DNA of 64,000 bases from an uncultured Pontibacter sp. (GCF_947495565.1 NZ_CANLZM010000004.1:290368-354367); one strand, 5' to 3'; positions 27,536-38,519 are shown, counted from the stretch's first letter. The notes: a model not told the origin generated them from the letters alone. Numbers and translations are program-made.

Positions 27536-27604
27536 GAGTTAGGGAGTTGAGGTTTAAGTATTAGAGTTAAATTTTAACCTTCTAACTTCCCAACCTTCTA
27601 ACTT
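27536..27604. repeat. Minisatellite-like GTTAGAAGG repeat
   Basis: On the minus strand the sequence carries two direct copies of AAGTTAGAAGGTT separated by two bases, with looser GTTAGGGAGTTGAGG-like copies pointing the other way at about 27539-27555. The opposed copies could fold into a long imperfect hairpin. It lies between the DUF2027-Smr gene and rnpB. Confidence 0.5.
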
Positions 27605-27630
27605 AAATCCGCACCGTTGGTGCGGATTTA
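27604..27630. terminator. Hairpin upstream of rnpB
   Basis: A perfect 12-bp stem (27604-27615 with 27619-27630) with a 3-base loop. It lacks a long T-tract but sits exactly between the upstream gene and the rnpB promoter, so it probably stops read-through. Confidence 0.6.
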
Positions 27631-27634
27631 TACC

Positions 27635-27642
27635 TATCTTTG
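27635..27642 (+). promoter_or_regulatory. Promoter -7 box for rnpB
   Basis: TATCTTTG fits TAnnTTTG exactly. It predicts initiation at about 27649, just before the P1 helix of the RNase P RNA. Confidence 0.75.
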
Positions 27643-27656
27643 CATTAGAATAAAGT

Positions 27657-28044
27657 ATCAACGGTAAGCCGTCTTATCGCTGCCCTTCGGGGGAGAGGAA
27701 AGTCCGGGCAACACAGAGCATCTTACTTCCTAACGGGAAGGGTCCTGCGCGAGCAGGATACAGCCAGTGCCACAGAAAATAACCGCCAGCCTTGTGCTGG
27801 TAAGGGTGAAAAGGTGCGGTAAGAGCGCACCAGCGGCTGGGTGACCAGTCCGGCTGGGTAAACCTTAGGAGTTGAAAGACCAAATAGGCTGACAGTGCCC
27901 CGCTTCGGTGGGGCTAAGGGCTGCTCGTCCGATGTCAGTGGGTAGGTCGATGGAGCCTGTGCGTGAGTGCAGGCCTAGATAAATGATAAGACGCGCGCCT
28001 TTGGGCGGAGCGACAGAACCCGGCTTACAGGCTTATCGTTGATG
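27657..28044 (+). ncRNA. rnpB: RNase P RNA (bacterial class A)
   Basis: Catalytic RNA that matures the 5' ends of tRNAs. The universally conserved core is visible: GAGGAAAGTCCGGGC near 27695 and ACAGAACCCGGCTTA near 28013. The ends pair as helix P1: 27657-27670 with 28030-28043, 14 bp with one G-U pair. The length, about 388 nt, is right for the class. It has its own promoter, and a TTTTATTTT run follows the 3' strand of P1 as a probable terminator. Confidence 0.95.
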
Positions 28045-28222
28045 TTTTATTTTCATACCTTGGCGCAAGCGCCCGCTTGTGTTTTAATATTCCCTTACAT
28101 TCGGTGTCGTATAGGTTTCCTTCTCAAGGAAGCTAAGTTTATACTTTAAGTTGTACTCCTATCTCAAAACGGATATTGCGCCAGCCAAAAAGTATAATTC
28201 TATTTCATCCTGCCTATCTATT

Positions 28223-28240
28223 CTAATCCTGTAAATCCTG
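28223..28240 (+). repeat. Dispersed 18-bp repeat, copy 2
   Basis: CTAATCCTGTAAATCCTG is the inverted partner of the copy at 25022-25039, with one difference. It lies between rnpB and ligA, next to a GGGGGTAGGGG run. Confidence 0.65.
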
Positions 28241-28247
28241 GGGGTAG

Positions 28248-30317
<2,070 letters not shown>

Positions 30318-30424
30318 TATATTCTTTTTTCATTTGAATAAGGTGTGAGCCATGATGTGCGCGAGAGCAAAGGCCTATTTATAATAAGCACCGTCTGCTG
30401 CACACCCTAAACCATACTTATAAT

Positions 30425-30459
30425 AAAAAGCGGCACTGAAGACTCAGCGCCGCTTTTTT
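30425..30459 (+). terminator. Bidirectional terminator between ligA and the ABC permease gene
   Basis: A 15-bp stem with one mismatch (30425-30439 with 30444-30458) has five A's on its left edge and TTTTTT on its right. It can therefore serve both convergent genes. Confidence 0.85.
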
Positions 30460-30483
30460 AGCAAACAAACAACAAACACGCTA

Positions 30484-31263
30484 TTAGGAAATGCGCTTTC
30501 GAGCAATATCAAAGTAGCCAAGTATAAATACAAGCAAGCCGCCTCCCAAACTCAGCACTACCTCCTGGGTAAATACCCTAATGACCTCTTTGCCGGCAGC
30601 AAATTGGCGGATACTCACAAACGGATAGGCAAATGGGTAGTAATGAATATGTTCCCAGCGCATAGCCACCATGACAGTTACAATGGCCACAATGCCTACA
30701 CCCATACTTAAAGCAAAACTACTCCAGCGCATGCTTAGCCAAAACTGGATGGCAATGATCATAAACGTGGCCAACAGCATTTTAACAACAGTGACATAAA
30801 CGGCCTCCAGTCCGACCATTTGCTCAAAGCCCAACTCAGGCCGCACTACCGACAAAAACAACCCTCCCGCTAAATAAGCGCACACAAAAATGAGATTGCT
30901 TAGTAAAACCAAGCCTATAACTGTAGTAGCCTTGGCTGCATAAATAGAGCTTTTGGGTAGCGGCAGGCTGTAGAGATGTTTCCAGCCATTGGATTTATGC
31001 TCGATGCCGTTGGTGAGGCTGGTTAGCAAAGCAATAAAAATAGGCATCAGCAGAATGGTATAAATCCCGAAAATCTGCATCGCAAATGCATACCAGGGGT
31101 TGGCTCCCTCCCGTAGCAAATGCTCCCCTTTCGACCAGAAAGCAAGAACATACATACTTACCAGGGCACAAGGCGCAAGTATAGCCAGCCATAGCGAAAA
31201 GGTGTTTTTTAGTTTAAGCGCCTCAGCGCTCAGGCTGCTGCGGTAGTATATCAGGCTGCTCAT
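30484..31263 (-). CDS. ABC-2 type transporter permease
   Basis: A 259-residue permease with six hydrophobic segments. After a short N-terminal region (ALKLKNTFSLWLAI) comes NGIEHKSNGWKHLYSLPLPK, a pattern seen in permeases paired with bacteriocin-immunity or Nos/Gld-like ABC exporters. It overlaps the ATPase gene by four bases (ATGA), so both are made from one message. The exported substrate is unknown. The operon is divergent from a LytS/LytTR pair, a frequent arrangement for regulated exporters. Confidence 0.82.
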   Translation of the reverse strand: MSSLIYYRSSLSAEALKLKNTFSLWLAILAPCALVSMYVLAFWSKGEHLLREGANPWYAFAMQIFGIYTILLMPIFIALLTSLTNGIEHKSNGWKHLYSLPLPKSSIYAAKATTVIGLVLLSNLIFVCAYLAGGLFLSVVRPELGFEQMVGLEAVYVTVVKMLLATFMIIAIQFWLSMRWSSFALSMGVGIVAIVTVMVAMRWEHIHYYPFAYPFVSIRQFAAGKEVIRVFTQEVVLSLGGGLLVFILGYFDIARKRIS

Positions 31264-32204
31264 AGTTTAGAAGAATGTATATGTTTTTCTGCTTCTCTGT
31301 TAGTGATGTTCAAAAACAGCTCTTCCAGGTTTTGGGTGTGGGTGCTGAGCCTGTACACTTCCAGGCCATTTACCACTAAAAAGCGGTTCAATGTGGCTAC
31401 CTGCTGTTTATCCTGCACCTGCACAGCCAACACATCGTCTGAGTGAGGCAAAAGCTGGTATTGGTGATCAGACAGAAGTTTGTGGGCAATGGCGTTGTTG
31501 CTTGTTTCCAGGTGCAGCACATTGCTCTGAAAAGCGCCCTCATAAAGCTGCTGCAAACTACCCTGATACAGCGTTTCTCCTTTGTCGATAATAGCCAGCT
31601 CTGTGGCGCACTTCTCAATCTCGGACAGCAAGTGGCTCGACAAGAAAATTGTTTTACCGTAAGCCTGATTTAACCGGATAATCAGTTCCCGCACCTCCCT
31701 AATACCACTCGGGTCCAGGCCATTGGTCGGCTCATCTAAAATCAGAAGTTCAGGATCTGCGAGTAATGCCAGTGCTATACCCAAGCGTTGGCTCATCCCG
31801 AGGGAGTACTCCTTTGTTTTGCGGTGCGCGTCCGCTGCCAGGCCCACAATCTGCAGCACTTCAGAAATCCTGCTTTTAGGTGCCCGTACCATACGGCGGT
31901 GCATCTCCAGGTTATCATGGCCAGAAAGGTGACGGTAGAGCGATGGCATTTCGATAAGTGCGCCAGTACGGTGAAGGATGTCGAGGCGGTTATACTTCAG
32001 GTCCTGCCCGTGCACCAGCACCTGCCCTTCAGGCACCGGCAGCAGCCCGAGCAGAATCCGGATGGTGGTTGATTTTCCGGCTCCGTTCGGCCCCAGAAAA
32101 CCAAATATTGCGCCCTGCGGCACACGCAGCTCCAGGTTTTGCAGCACCTGCCGCTTGCCGAAGCTGTAGCTAAGGCCGTGCGTTTCGATAATACATGGTT
32201 TCAT
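31260..32204 (-). CDS. ABC transporter ATP-binding protein
   Basis: A 314-residue ATPase with Walker A GPNGAGKST near residue 40, a degenerate signature (YSLGMSQRLGIA), Walker B LLILDEPTNGLD and the switch histidine in FLSSHLLSEIEK. The extra C-terminal 90 residues are typical of the drug/lantibiotic exporter subfamily. It energises the overlapping permease. The upstream gap holds a 13-bp inverted repeat that could be a control site. Confidence 0.93.
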   Translation of the reverse strand: MKPCIIETHGLSYSFGKRQVLQNLELRVPQGAIFGFLGPNGAGKSTTIRILLGLLPVPEGQVLVHGQDLKYNRLDILHRTGALIEMPSLYRHLSGHDNLEMHRRMVRAPKSRISEVLQIVGLAADAHRKTKEYSLGMSQRLGIALALLADPELLILDEPTNGLDPSGIREVRELIIRLNQAYGKTIFLSSHLLSEIEKCATELAIIDKGETLYQGSLQQLYEGAFQSNVLHLETSNNAIAHKLLSDHQYQLLPHSDDVLAVQVQDKQQVATLNRFLVVNGLEVYRLSTHTQNLEELFLNITNREAEKHIHSSKL

Positions 32205-32621
32205 AGTGGCGGGTTGGTGAGGTACATGTACAAAGAAGCAATTATTTTAGCCTTCCGAAAATAGAATATACCAACCCACAAAAACTCTAGACTAAGAGCC
32301 TGTTTAGAGTTTATTAATACTACACTCTGCATGTTTTCACCAGCAAGATTAACAGCATTTGCATTTTGATTGCTGGTGAAAAAAAACAACAATGGCGGGT
32401 GTAGGCCCTATAAAAATCTCTTAACAGCTTCTAAGTATACATATATGCGACTGAAGGCATTAGTCTTTTAAAATATAGATTTAATAGCTACAAGAGGCCG
32501 GTTGGTATAGAGAAATACTGTGGCTGCACTAAAATGCTATACTTTGCTTATCTTTAAACTAAAACAAGACTCCGGAAAGTATAAAGTAGAACTGACTCTC
32601 CGGTGGTTGCTATTCGGATTT
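32205..32621. other. Divergent promoter region between the ABC exporter and the LytS gene
   Basis: No coding sequence is supported. The region contains the inverted repeat at 32334-32382, a TATCTTTA near-promoter at about 32550, and several copies of the AAGTATA word. Control signals for both operons should lie here. Confidence 0.55.
32334..32382. promoter_or_regulatory. 13-bp inverted repeat, possible operator
   Basis: TTTTCACCAGCAA at 32334 pairs perfectly with TTGCTGGTGAAAA ending at 32382, across a 23-base spacer. No T-tract follows on either strand, so it is not a terminator. It lies about 130 bases before the ATPase start and 240 before the kinase start. Confidence 0.5.
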
Positions 32622-33692
32622 ATGAGCCTTAAATCTTTGCCAAAAACAAGTATAGTGCTACCCGAAGTTACGGTTAAAAAAAGGTATACCGTGGCTTTGC
32701 ACGTAGCGGCCTGGATGCTTTTTGGTGCCTGGGTGTTTTACTTTCTGTATGGCAACAGCACGCTTTCTTTCGGTAAAGTGATGGATGTGTTGGTGGGCAT
32801 GCTCATCAACATCTTTCTCTTTTACTTTAACTGGTATGTTTTAATATCCAGATACTTAGCCCGTAACCGCATACTGCTGTACATTGCCGCTGTACTAACC
32901 ACGCTGCTGGCCATTGCTGTGCTGCGCGCGCCGCTGGACTTTTACTTGTTCCGGGATTTTAACCGCGACATGAACCAGCTCTATAGCAGTGAGCGGATTC
33001 TGCAGTACATTATGGGTGGGCTTGTGCTGGTGTTTATCTCATCGGCACTTAAAGTAACCGGTAATTATATCCGCAACGAGCGGCGCAACAAAGAACTGGA
33101 AACACAGAAGCTTACCGCCGAGCTGGCTTTCCTCAAATCGCAGGTGAACCCGCACTTTTTGTTTAATACCCTCAACAACATTTACTCGCTGGCCTATAAG
33201 CAGCACCCCGAAACGCCGGATGCCATCATGAAACTTTCGCTGCTGATGCGCTACATGCTGTATGAGAGCAACGATGCCTTGGTAAGCCTCGAAAAAGAGG
33301 TAGACCATATCCATAATTTTATAGCTTTGCAGAAGCTTCGCCTCCGCGAGCAGACAAGTATAAAATTCAATATTCAGGGCGACCTGGAGGGCAAGCAAAT
33401 AGCGCCTATGCTGCTGATGACCTTAGTAGAGAATGCGTTTAAGCATGGCTTGGTGAGCCGCAATGAAGTGGGTATTATACTGAACCTGGTGGTGCAGGAG
33501 GACGCCCTGCTTTTTAGCACGATCAACAACACCAGCCAGCATAAAAAGCGGGAGTTTGGCGGCATTGGCTTAGAAAACCTGAAGCGCCGACTGAACCTGC
33601 TTTACAACAAGCGCCACGAACTCATATTTGAGGAGAAAGGAGGTACTTTTTACGCCACCCTGAAACTATACTTTAAGCCTAAAACAAAATAA
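32622..33692 (+). CDS. LytS/YehU-type sensor histidine kinase
   Basis: A membrane kinase of the His_kinase (PF06580) class, partner of the LytTR regulator three bases downstream. Four membrane segments lie between about residues 20 and 145. The phosphoacceptor His178 lies in LKSQVNPHFLFNTLNNI, and the ATPase part carries LVENAFKHGL and GIGLENLKRRL. No periplasmic sensing domain is present, so the signal is probably sensed in the membrane. The ATG at 32622 gives 356 residues. The longer frame from 32520 starts in promoter-like sequence. Confidence 0.9.
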   Translation: MSLKSLPKTSIVLPEVTVKKRYTVALHVAAWMLFGAWVFYFLYGNSTLSFGKVMDVLVGMLINIFLFYFNWYVLISRYLARNRILLYIAAVLTTLLAIAVLRAPLDFYLFRDFNRDMNQLYSSERILQYIMGGLVLVFISSALKVTGNYIRNERRNKELETQKLTAELAFLKSQVNPHFLFNTLNNIYSLAYKQHPETPDAIMKLSLLMRYMLYESNDALVSLEKEVDHIHNFIALQKLRLREQTSIKFNIQGDLEGKQIAPMLLMTLVENAFKHGLVSRNEVGIILNLVVQEDALLFSTINNTSQHKKREFGGIGLENLKRRLNLLYNKRHELIFEEKGGTFYATLKLYFKPKTK

Positions 33693-33695
33693 ACT

Positions 33696-34427
33696 ATGAC
33701 TATCCGCTGCCTTGCCGTTGACGATGAACCGCTGGCCCTCGACATAATTGAGAGCTACACCAGTAAACTGCCTTACCTGAAACTTGTAAAAACCTGCTCC
33801 AGCGCCACAGAGGCCATGCAGGTGCTGCAGGAAGAGCAGATTGACCTTATGTTTCTGGACATTGAGATGCCCGAGTTGACCGGAATTCAGTTTCTGAACA
33901 TTCTCAAGCATCAGCCGCTCATCATTTTCACCACCGCTTACCCAGATTATGCCCTGGAAGGTTTTAACCAGGATGCCGTGGATTACCTGCTCAAGCCCAT
34001 CCCCTTCGATAGGTTTCTGAAAGCCGTTACCAAGGCGCAGGAAAGGCTGCAGCGCACCGGCAGTAAAGCCACCGAAGCTCCGGTTGCACAGCCCCCAGCA
34101 GCAGAGCATGATTTCATGTTTGTAAAGGCCGACTATAAAACCATCCGGGTTGATTTTAAAGATATACTCTGGATCGAGGGGCTGAAGGACTATATCATCA
34201 TCCAGACAAAAGAGCAGAAGATCATTACACTGCTCTCGATGAACAAGATGATGGAAAAGCTGCCCGACACCAAATTCCTGCGCGTGCACCGCTCCTTTAT
34301 CGTATCGCTGCAAAAGATAGACAGCATCGAGAAAAGCCGCATCCGCCTCGGAAACAAGGAAATTCCGATTGGGGAAGTATACAAAGAAGCATTTTTGAAG
34401 TGGGTGGAGGAGAATAATATTCAGTAA
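33696..34427 (+). CDS. LytTR-family response regulator
   Basis: A transcription factor of 243 residues. The receiver domain has AVDDEP, the phosphoacceptor Asp55 in LMFLDIEMP and KPI near 107. The C-terminal LytTR DNA-binding domain spans about 140-240 (MFVKADYKTIRV ... FLRVHRSFIVSLQKID). It begins three bases after the kinase and forms a two-component system with it. Likely targets include the divergent ABC exporter, by position only. Confidence 0.93.
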   Translation: MTIRCLAVDDEPLALDIIESYTSKLPYLKLVKTCSSATEAMQVLQEEQIDLMFLDIEMPELTGIQFLNILKHQPLIIFTTAYPDYALEGFNQDAVDYLLKPIPFDRFLKAVTKAQERLQRTGSKATEAPVAQPPAAEHDFMFVKADYKTIRVDFKDILWIEGLKDYIIIQTKEQKIITLLSMNKMMEKLPDTKFLRVHRSFIVSLQKIDSIEKSRIRLGNKEIPIGEVYKEAFLKWVEENNIQ

Positions 34428-34630
34428 AGAGTTTAGAGGCCGGTAAGTATAAACGTGCGCTTTACTGAGCTGCTGAAAGCAACATTTTATACTTTGGCCG
34501 CAGCCGACCTGCCTCATCATCTAAAGTATAGAAGCAATGGCTATACTTCCCGCTGCCTTACAAAGAGATACCTGACACGATATTTGCAGAAACCGTTACA
34601 TAGTTCGAACTTTGCACTTTATAAGGCAAC

Positions 34631-35503
34631 ATGATGATTCAAGATAAACTAAGAGGTACAGGTGTAGCTTTGGTTACACCTTTCACCAAGGATGCTGCAG
34701 TAGATTATGAGGCGCTGCGTAAGCTACTGGACTTTGTGCTGGATGGCGGCGTAGATTACCTGGTCATAAACGGTACGACGGCAGAATCTGTAACAACAAC
34801 AGCAGAAGAAAAAGCAAAGATACTGCAGCTTGTGAAGCAGCAGGTAAACGGACGGGTGCCACTGGTTTACGGCCTTGGCGGCAACAACACGCAGCACGTA
34901 ATTGATACCATTGCCGCAACAGACCTGGACGGAATTACGGCTATACTTTCGGCGAGCCCATACTATAACAAACCATCGCAGCAGGGCATTTACCAGCACT
35001 ACGTGCATGTAGCCAACGCCTCTCCGGTGCCTGTATTGCTGTATAATGTACCGGGCAGAACCGGCAGCAATATCGCTCCCGATACTACTGTAAAATTAGC
35101 CGGCCACGACAAGATCATCGGTATAAAAGAAGCCTCCGGCAACCTGGAGCAGTGCATGTACATTGCCAAGCATAAGCCAGAGGGTTTCATGCTGATCAGC
35201 GGCGACGACCTGCTGACTGTACCTATGACCAGTTTTGGAGCAGTGGGCGTTATTTCTGTGCTGGCCAACGCTTTCCCGGGCAAGTTTAGCAACATGGTGC
35301 GTATGGCCCTGGACGGCAACTACAAAGACGCTGCTGCGGTGATGCTTAGTTTTGTTGATATCAACCCGCTAATGTATGAAGAGAGCAACCCAGTAGGCGT
35401 AAAAGCTGTGCTGGAACGTTTTGGCGTGTGCTCTGCCCAGGTAAGGCTGCCACTGGTAGAAGCCTCTTCAGGCCTGAAGGACAGATTGAACAAGCTTCTG
35501 TAA
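34631..35503 (+). CDS. dapA: 4-hydroxy-tetrahydrodipicolinate synthase
   Basis: Condenses pyruvate with aspartate semialdehyde, the first committed step of the lysine/diaminopimelate route. The 290-residue TIM barrel has Schiff-base Lys166 in GIKEASG, the proton-relay tyrosine in LLYNVPGRTG, and the GTTAES motif near residue 45. Start at ATG 34631, with an alternative three bases later. It is monocistronic, with a strong terminator 16 bases downstream. The motif set favours DapA over N-acetylneuraminate lyase. Confidence 0.94.
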   Translation: MMIQDKLRGTGVALVTPFTKDAAVDYEALRKLLDFVLDGGVDYLVINGTTAESVTTTAEEKAKILQLVKQQVNGRVPLVYGLGGNNTQHVIDTIAATDLDGITAILSASPYYNKPSQQGIYQHYVHVANASPVPVLLYNVPGRTGSNIAPDTTVKLAGHDKIIGIKEASGNLEQCMYIAKHKPEGFMLISGDDLLTVPMTSFGAVGVISVLANAFPGKFSNMVRMALDGNYKDAAAVMLSFVDINPLMYEESNPVGVKAVLERFGVCSAQVRLPLVEASSGLKDRLNKLL

Positions 35504-35518
35504 GCTGAAATATGATAT

Positions 35519-35562
35519 AAAAGCAAGGGCAGCTCCTAACCAAGAGCTGCCCTTGCTTTTTA
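35519..35562 (+). terminator. Terminator after dapA
   Basis: A perfect 17-bp stem (35519-35535 with 35544-35560), an 8-base loop and a T-tract of six. The A-run on the left arm makes it usable for leftward transcripts too. Confidence 0.92.
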
Positions 35563-35652
35563 AGCCCGGCCTGGCCGCATAACTATACTTCCTTCTGGAG
35601 TTTTGATGCATCTCCCACCGCTTTAATTGTGCCTTCACTTTAAGCAGCTAAA

Positions 35653-36468
35653 TCAGGGGCAGCTATACGTATAAGTGGTTTTCTCTTCAGCCGTATTGTT
35701 AAAGATTTTAGTGGCAGATACAGGGTATCCCTGCTCGTTGCGCTCATAGGTTACAGTATAACTTATATCTGCCACTGCCTCACCATCGGAGGTTGCGTTA
35801 AAGGCGGTGATATTGTTGATGCTTGGATAAGCAATGCCCGGCCTGCGGTGTAAATACTGCTGAACTGCTGAAAGAGGCGCGCGGCTGGAGTCTTGCACAA
35901 AAGTAGCAGTGTAAGTGCTTGCGTCTGCTGTAACCACAGTAGCTGAAACAGGTTTATTGGTTTTATAAGTCTGTTTAAGGGAGCCGTTAGACTGCTCTTT
36001 GTTATTCAGGTATAAATAGTCGGTGGCGGAGGTAAGGCGGTTCTGCATATCGTAAACCGCTTTGAAGGCAGCTAAACGATGCACTGCTTCTAAACCGGGC
36101 ACCTGCTGCTTTACCTCATACTTAGACAGCAGGCCCTCTTGGTTGTAGCTGTACTCAGTAAAAGATACTTCCTCCTGCCCGTCTGGCTTCAGTAGCCGCT
36201 CTTCTGCCAATTTACCAGCTGCAGTGTAAGTGTAAGTACGTATCGCCACCAGCACCTCCTGCTCATACTGCTCCGTCCGGATTACCTGGTTTAGCTCATT
36301 ATAAGTATAGCGCAGGGTGCTAACACCATTTTGGGATGTAGTTGTTTGCTCCTGTAGGTAACAAAGGTTTTCAGGTTCTGGGGTAGGTTCCACCACATTA
36401 GTTTCATCTTCTGCGCAGCCGGCAAGCAGCAGCAGGGCGAAAAGTGGCGCCAGTAGTTTTATTTTCAT
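35653..36468 (-). CDS. Lipoprotein with YD-repeat-like strands, function unknown
   Basis: A 271-residue lipoprotein with a signal peptide ending in LLLLAGC, so Cys is the predicted lipidation site. It is followed by an acidic proline-rich linker (VVEPTPEPEN). The body has repeated Tyr-rich strands such as LRYTYNELNQVIRTEQYE, YTYTAAGKLAEERL and EYSYNQEGLLSKYE, reminiscent of RHS/YD repeats but without a toxin or core domain. It may be a surface beta-structure; no function is known. The ATG at 36468 is chosen over two upstream Met codons because it begins the signal peptide. Confidence 0.7.
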   Translation of the reverse strand: MKIKLLAPLFALLLLAGCAEDETNVVEPTPEPENLCYLQEQTTTSQNGVSTLRYTYNELNQVIRTEQYEQEVLVAIRTYTYTAAGKLAEERLLKPDGQEEVSFTEYSYNQEGLLSKYEVKQQVPGLEAVHRLAAFKAVYDMQNRLTSATDYLYLNNKEQSNGSLKQTYKTNKPVSATVVTADASTYTATFVQDSSRAPLSAVQQYLHRRPGIAYPSINNITAFNATSDGEAVADISYTVTYERNEQGYPVSATKIFNNTAEEKTTYTYSCP

Positions 36469-36489
36469 GAGCATAATCAAATAAGTATA

Positions 36490-36497
36490 CGAAGATA
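36490..36497 (-). promoter_or_regulatory. Possible -7 box for the YD-like lipoprotein gene
   Basis: Read on the minus strand this is TATCTTCG, a TAnnTTTG variant with one C, 22 bases before the lipoprotein ATG. Confidence 0.4.
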
Positions 36498-36719
36498 CAG
36501 CTTAACGCTCTTTTATACTATCTAATATTCTGGAACTACTGTAGCTCTGTACTTTGCAACGCGATAGAGCTGCCACCTGTAGCAATACACTCCTGCCACC
36601 CGAATGAAATGAAGGATAAAACAGCTAATTTTTAATATTTTTTGAAAAAATTTATTTTTTTAAAATTTTTTGAACACTTTTACAGATGTAAACGTCTTAG
36701 TTCTACAATAAAAAAAATT

Positions 36720-36911
36720 ATGAATAGAGGAAAAGTAAAATTCTTTAATGGAGAAAAAGGTTTTGGCTTCATTAAGGACGAGAGTTCAGATCAGGAGTAC
36801 TTTGTGCATGTTACTGGCTTAATCGACGAAATCAGAGAGAATGACGATGTAACATTCGAATTGAAAGAAGGAAAAAGAGGACTAAACGCCGTTAACGTTA
36901 AACGCGCATAG
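36720..36911 (+). CDS. Cold-shock domain protein (CspA family)
   Basis: A 63-residue single cold-shock domain that binds single-stranded RNA or DNA. RNP1 is GFGFIKDE and RNP2 is YFVHVTGL; the protein opens MNRGKVKFFNGEKG. The ATG at 36720 is the family start. The longer frame reads through the leader. The 80 bases upstream are extremely A/T-rich with opposed A and T runs, a likely thermosensitive leader. A terminator follows. Confidence 0.94.
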   Translation: MNRGKVKFFNGEKGFGFIKDESSDQEYFVHVTGLIDEIRENDDVTFELKEGKRGLNAVNVKRA

Positions 36912-36938
36912 TTTAAAGATACAAAGTTATCAAGCTAG

Positions 36939-36970
36939 AAAGCCTTACACCGTGGTGTAAGGCTTTTTGT
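36939..36970. terminator. Terminator after the cold-shock gene
   Basis: A stem AAAGCCTTACACC with GGTGTAAGGCTTT (36939-36951 with 36954-36966), followed by TTGTTTTT. It sits between convergent genes and may serve both. Confidence 0.88.
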
Positions 36971-36985
36971 TTTTAGCGCTGTACT

Positions 36986-37750
36986 CTAAGCAGTATACCG
37001 CTCCTGTACGTTTATGTCAGCTATATCAGAGAGCAAGCCGGCTATCTGCTCGGCAGCGGCTTCCAGAAAGGCTTTGCCTTTTGCTGCTGTGGCTGCCTTC
37101 GGGTTTCCGATGCCTGTGTCGGCAGTTACCATAGACCATTGCCTTTCTGACCAGGCCCAGCCCTCGCGTATGCCTTTGATCTTGGACTTGCGCTCTTTGC
37201 CCTCCCCTGCCTCCTGCAGCGGCAGCACCAGGTCAGGGCGCAGGTGCAGCAGCAGGCTGGTTTCCATTTCATCGGCATGGTCGCCGGGCGTGTCGAAAAA
37301 CTGCTTGCGGTCCACGGCATTAAACCAGAAGCAACTAACCAGAAACATGTCGGGGTAGCGAAGGCCAAGCTCGCGCAGCATCGGTTTAAAATCGTTGCCG
37401 CCGTGGCTGTTCAGCACCAGCAGTTTTTTAATGCCCTGGCGGCTCAAAACGGCTATAATATCATCTAAAATAGCCAACTGCGTACTTGGGTTCAGGTTGA
37501 TATCGAGCTTAATATCGGCCTGGCCGGTGTTTACGCCAAACGGAATGGTTGGCAGCACCATTACCTTGGTGCCTTTTTCCCAGGCAACTTTAGCAGCCGC
37601 AGCCGCAATGGCATCGGCCTCTATGTTATCGGTGGCGTAAGGCAGGTGGTAATTGTGGGCTTCGGTGGCACCCCAGGGCAGCACCGCCAGCTCCACCTCC
37701 TGCTCTTTCAGGGCTTTCCAGTTGGTTTCTGCAAGTATGTATGGTCGCAT
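36986..37750 (-). CDS. Creatininase family amidohydrolase
   Basis: A 254-residue metal-dependent hydrolase of the creatininase/FAPy-deformylase family. Metal-ligand motifs are visible: PWGATEAHNYHLPYATD near residue 28, NSHGGND near 115 and GDHADEMETSLL near 160. Family members act on creatinine, on formylamidopyrimidines in flavin pathways, or on mycofactocin precursor. No pathway neighbour settles the choice here. It stands alone on the minus strand. Confidence 0.85.
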   Translation of the reverse strand: MRPYILAETNWKALKEQEVELAVLPWGATEAHNYHLPYATDNIEADAIAAAAAKVAWEKGTKVMVLPTIPFGVNTGQADIKLDINLNPSTQLAILDDIIAVLSRQGIKKLLVLNSHGGNDFKPMLRELGLRYPDMFLVSCFWFNAVDRKQFFDTPGDHADEMETSLLLHLRPDLVLPLQEAGEGKERKSKIKGIREGWAWSERQWSMVTADTGIGNPKAATAAKGKAFLEAAAEQIAGLLSDIADINVQERYTA

Positions 37751-38042
37751 AAAGGTTGTATTATAAATAAGTCTAAGTTTAGAAGGAGCGGCTTTATACT
37801 TAATTTTCAGCGGCTTTATACTTTACGGCAGTACTTATTGCCATAGGCACAAGATGGTATGGGTGATGATCATGCCCTCACAGATAAAAGTACTGAACTC
37901 TAAAATTAAGTAAAAGCCAGAATTCTTACGTGGTTTTTAAACTACCCGATCATCAAAACAGAAATACCTGCTTACAGCTGCCCCTGCCACACAACCCGAT
38001 TTGCCTGCGGCAAGTATGATTTACTTTGTAAGCCACATCCCC

Positions 38043-38519
38043 ATGAAGCACGATGAAGAACTGAGGCAGCAGCTGGTAAAGCTCATGCGCAGCGGACAAG
38101 CCTTCCGGACAAGAGAGGAGCTGTTGGAGGGACTGACCCTGCAGGAGGCCGGGCAGAAAATAGAGAACCAGCCCTACACCATCTGGCAACTGCTCGACCA
38201 CCTGAGATTTGCACAGCACGACATCCTGGATTTCTGCCGCAACCCGAACTACCAGGAACCTGACTGGCCTGATGATTACTGGCCTGCGCACGCCGCACCA
38301 CCCAGCCAGGAGGTGCTAAACCATACTTTATCAGCCCTGCAAAAAGACCTGGAAGCACTGGTGCAACTGGTGCAGGACACAAACAACGACCTTTTTGCGC
38401 CTATACCGCACGGCCAGGGGCAAAACTTGCTGCGAGAGGCCATGCTGGTTGCTGAGCATAACGCTTACCACCTGGGGCAAATAGTTGTACTGCGTAAGCT
38501 GCAGGGGCACCTGGAGTAG
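38043..38519 (+). CDS. DinB-like metal-binding protein
   Basis: A 158-residue four-helix-bundle protein of the DinB/YfiT superfamily, with candidate metal-binding histidines in WQLLDHLRFAQHD and in AEHNAYHLGQIV. Some members are thiol-dependent S-transferases; this subgroup has no assigned reaction. The ATG at 38043 begins the conserved helix (MKHDEELRQQL). An upstream ATG would add 14 unrelated residues. Confidence 0.8.
   Translation: MKHDEELRQQLVKLMRSGQAFRTREELLEGLTLQEAGQKIENQPYTIWQLLDHLRFAQHDILDFCRNPNYQEPDWPDDYWPAHAAPPSQEVLNHTLSALQKDLEALVQLVQDTNNDLFAPIPHGQGQNLLREAMLVAEHNAYHLGQIVVLRKLQGHLE

Noticed and set aside
32201..32392. Possible 63-residue minus-strand gene before the ABC ATPase
   Set aside because: It overlaps the ATPase start, spans the inverted repeat, and has no recognisable features.
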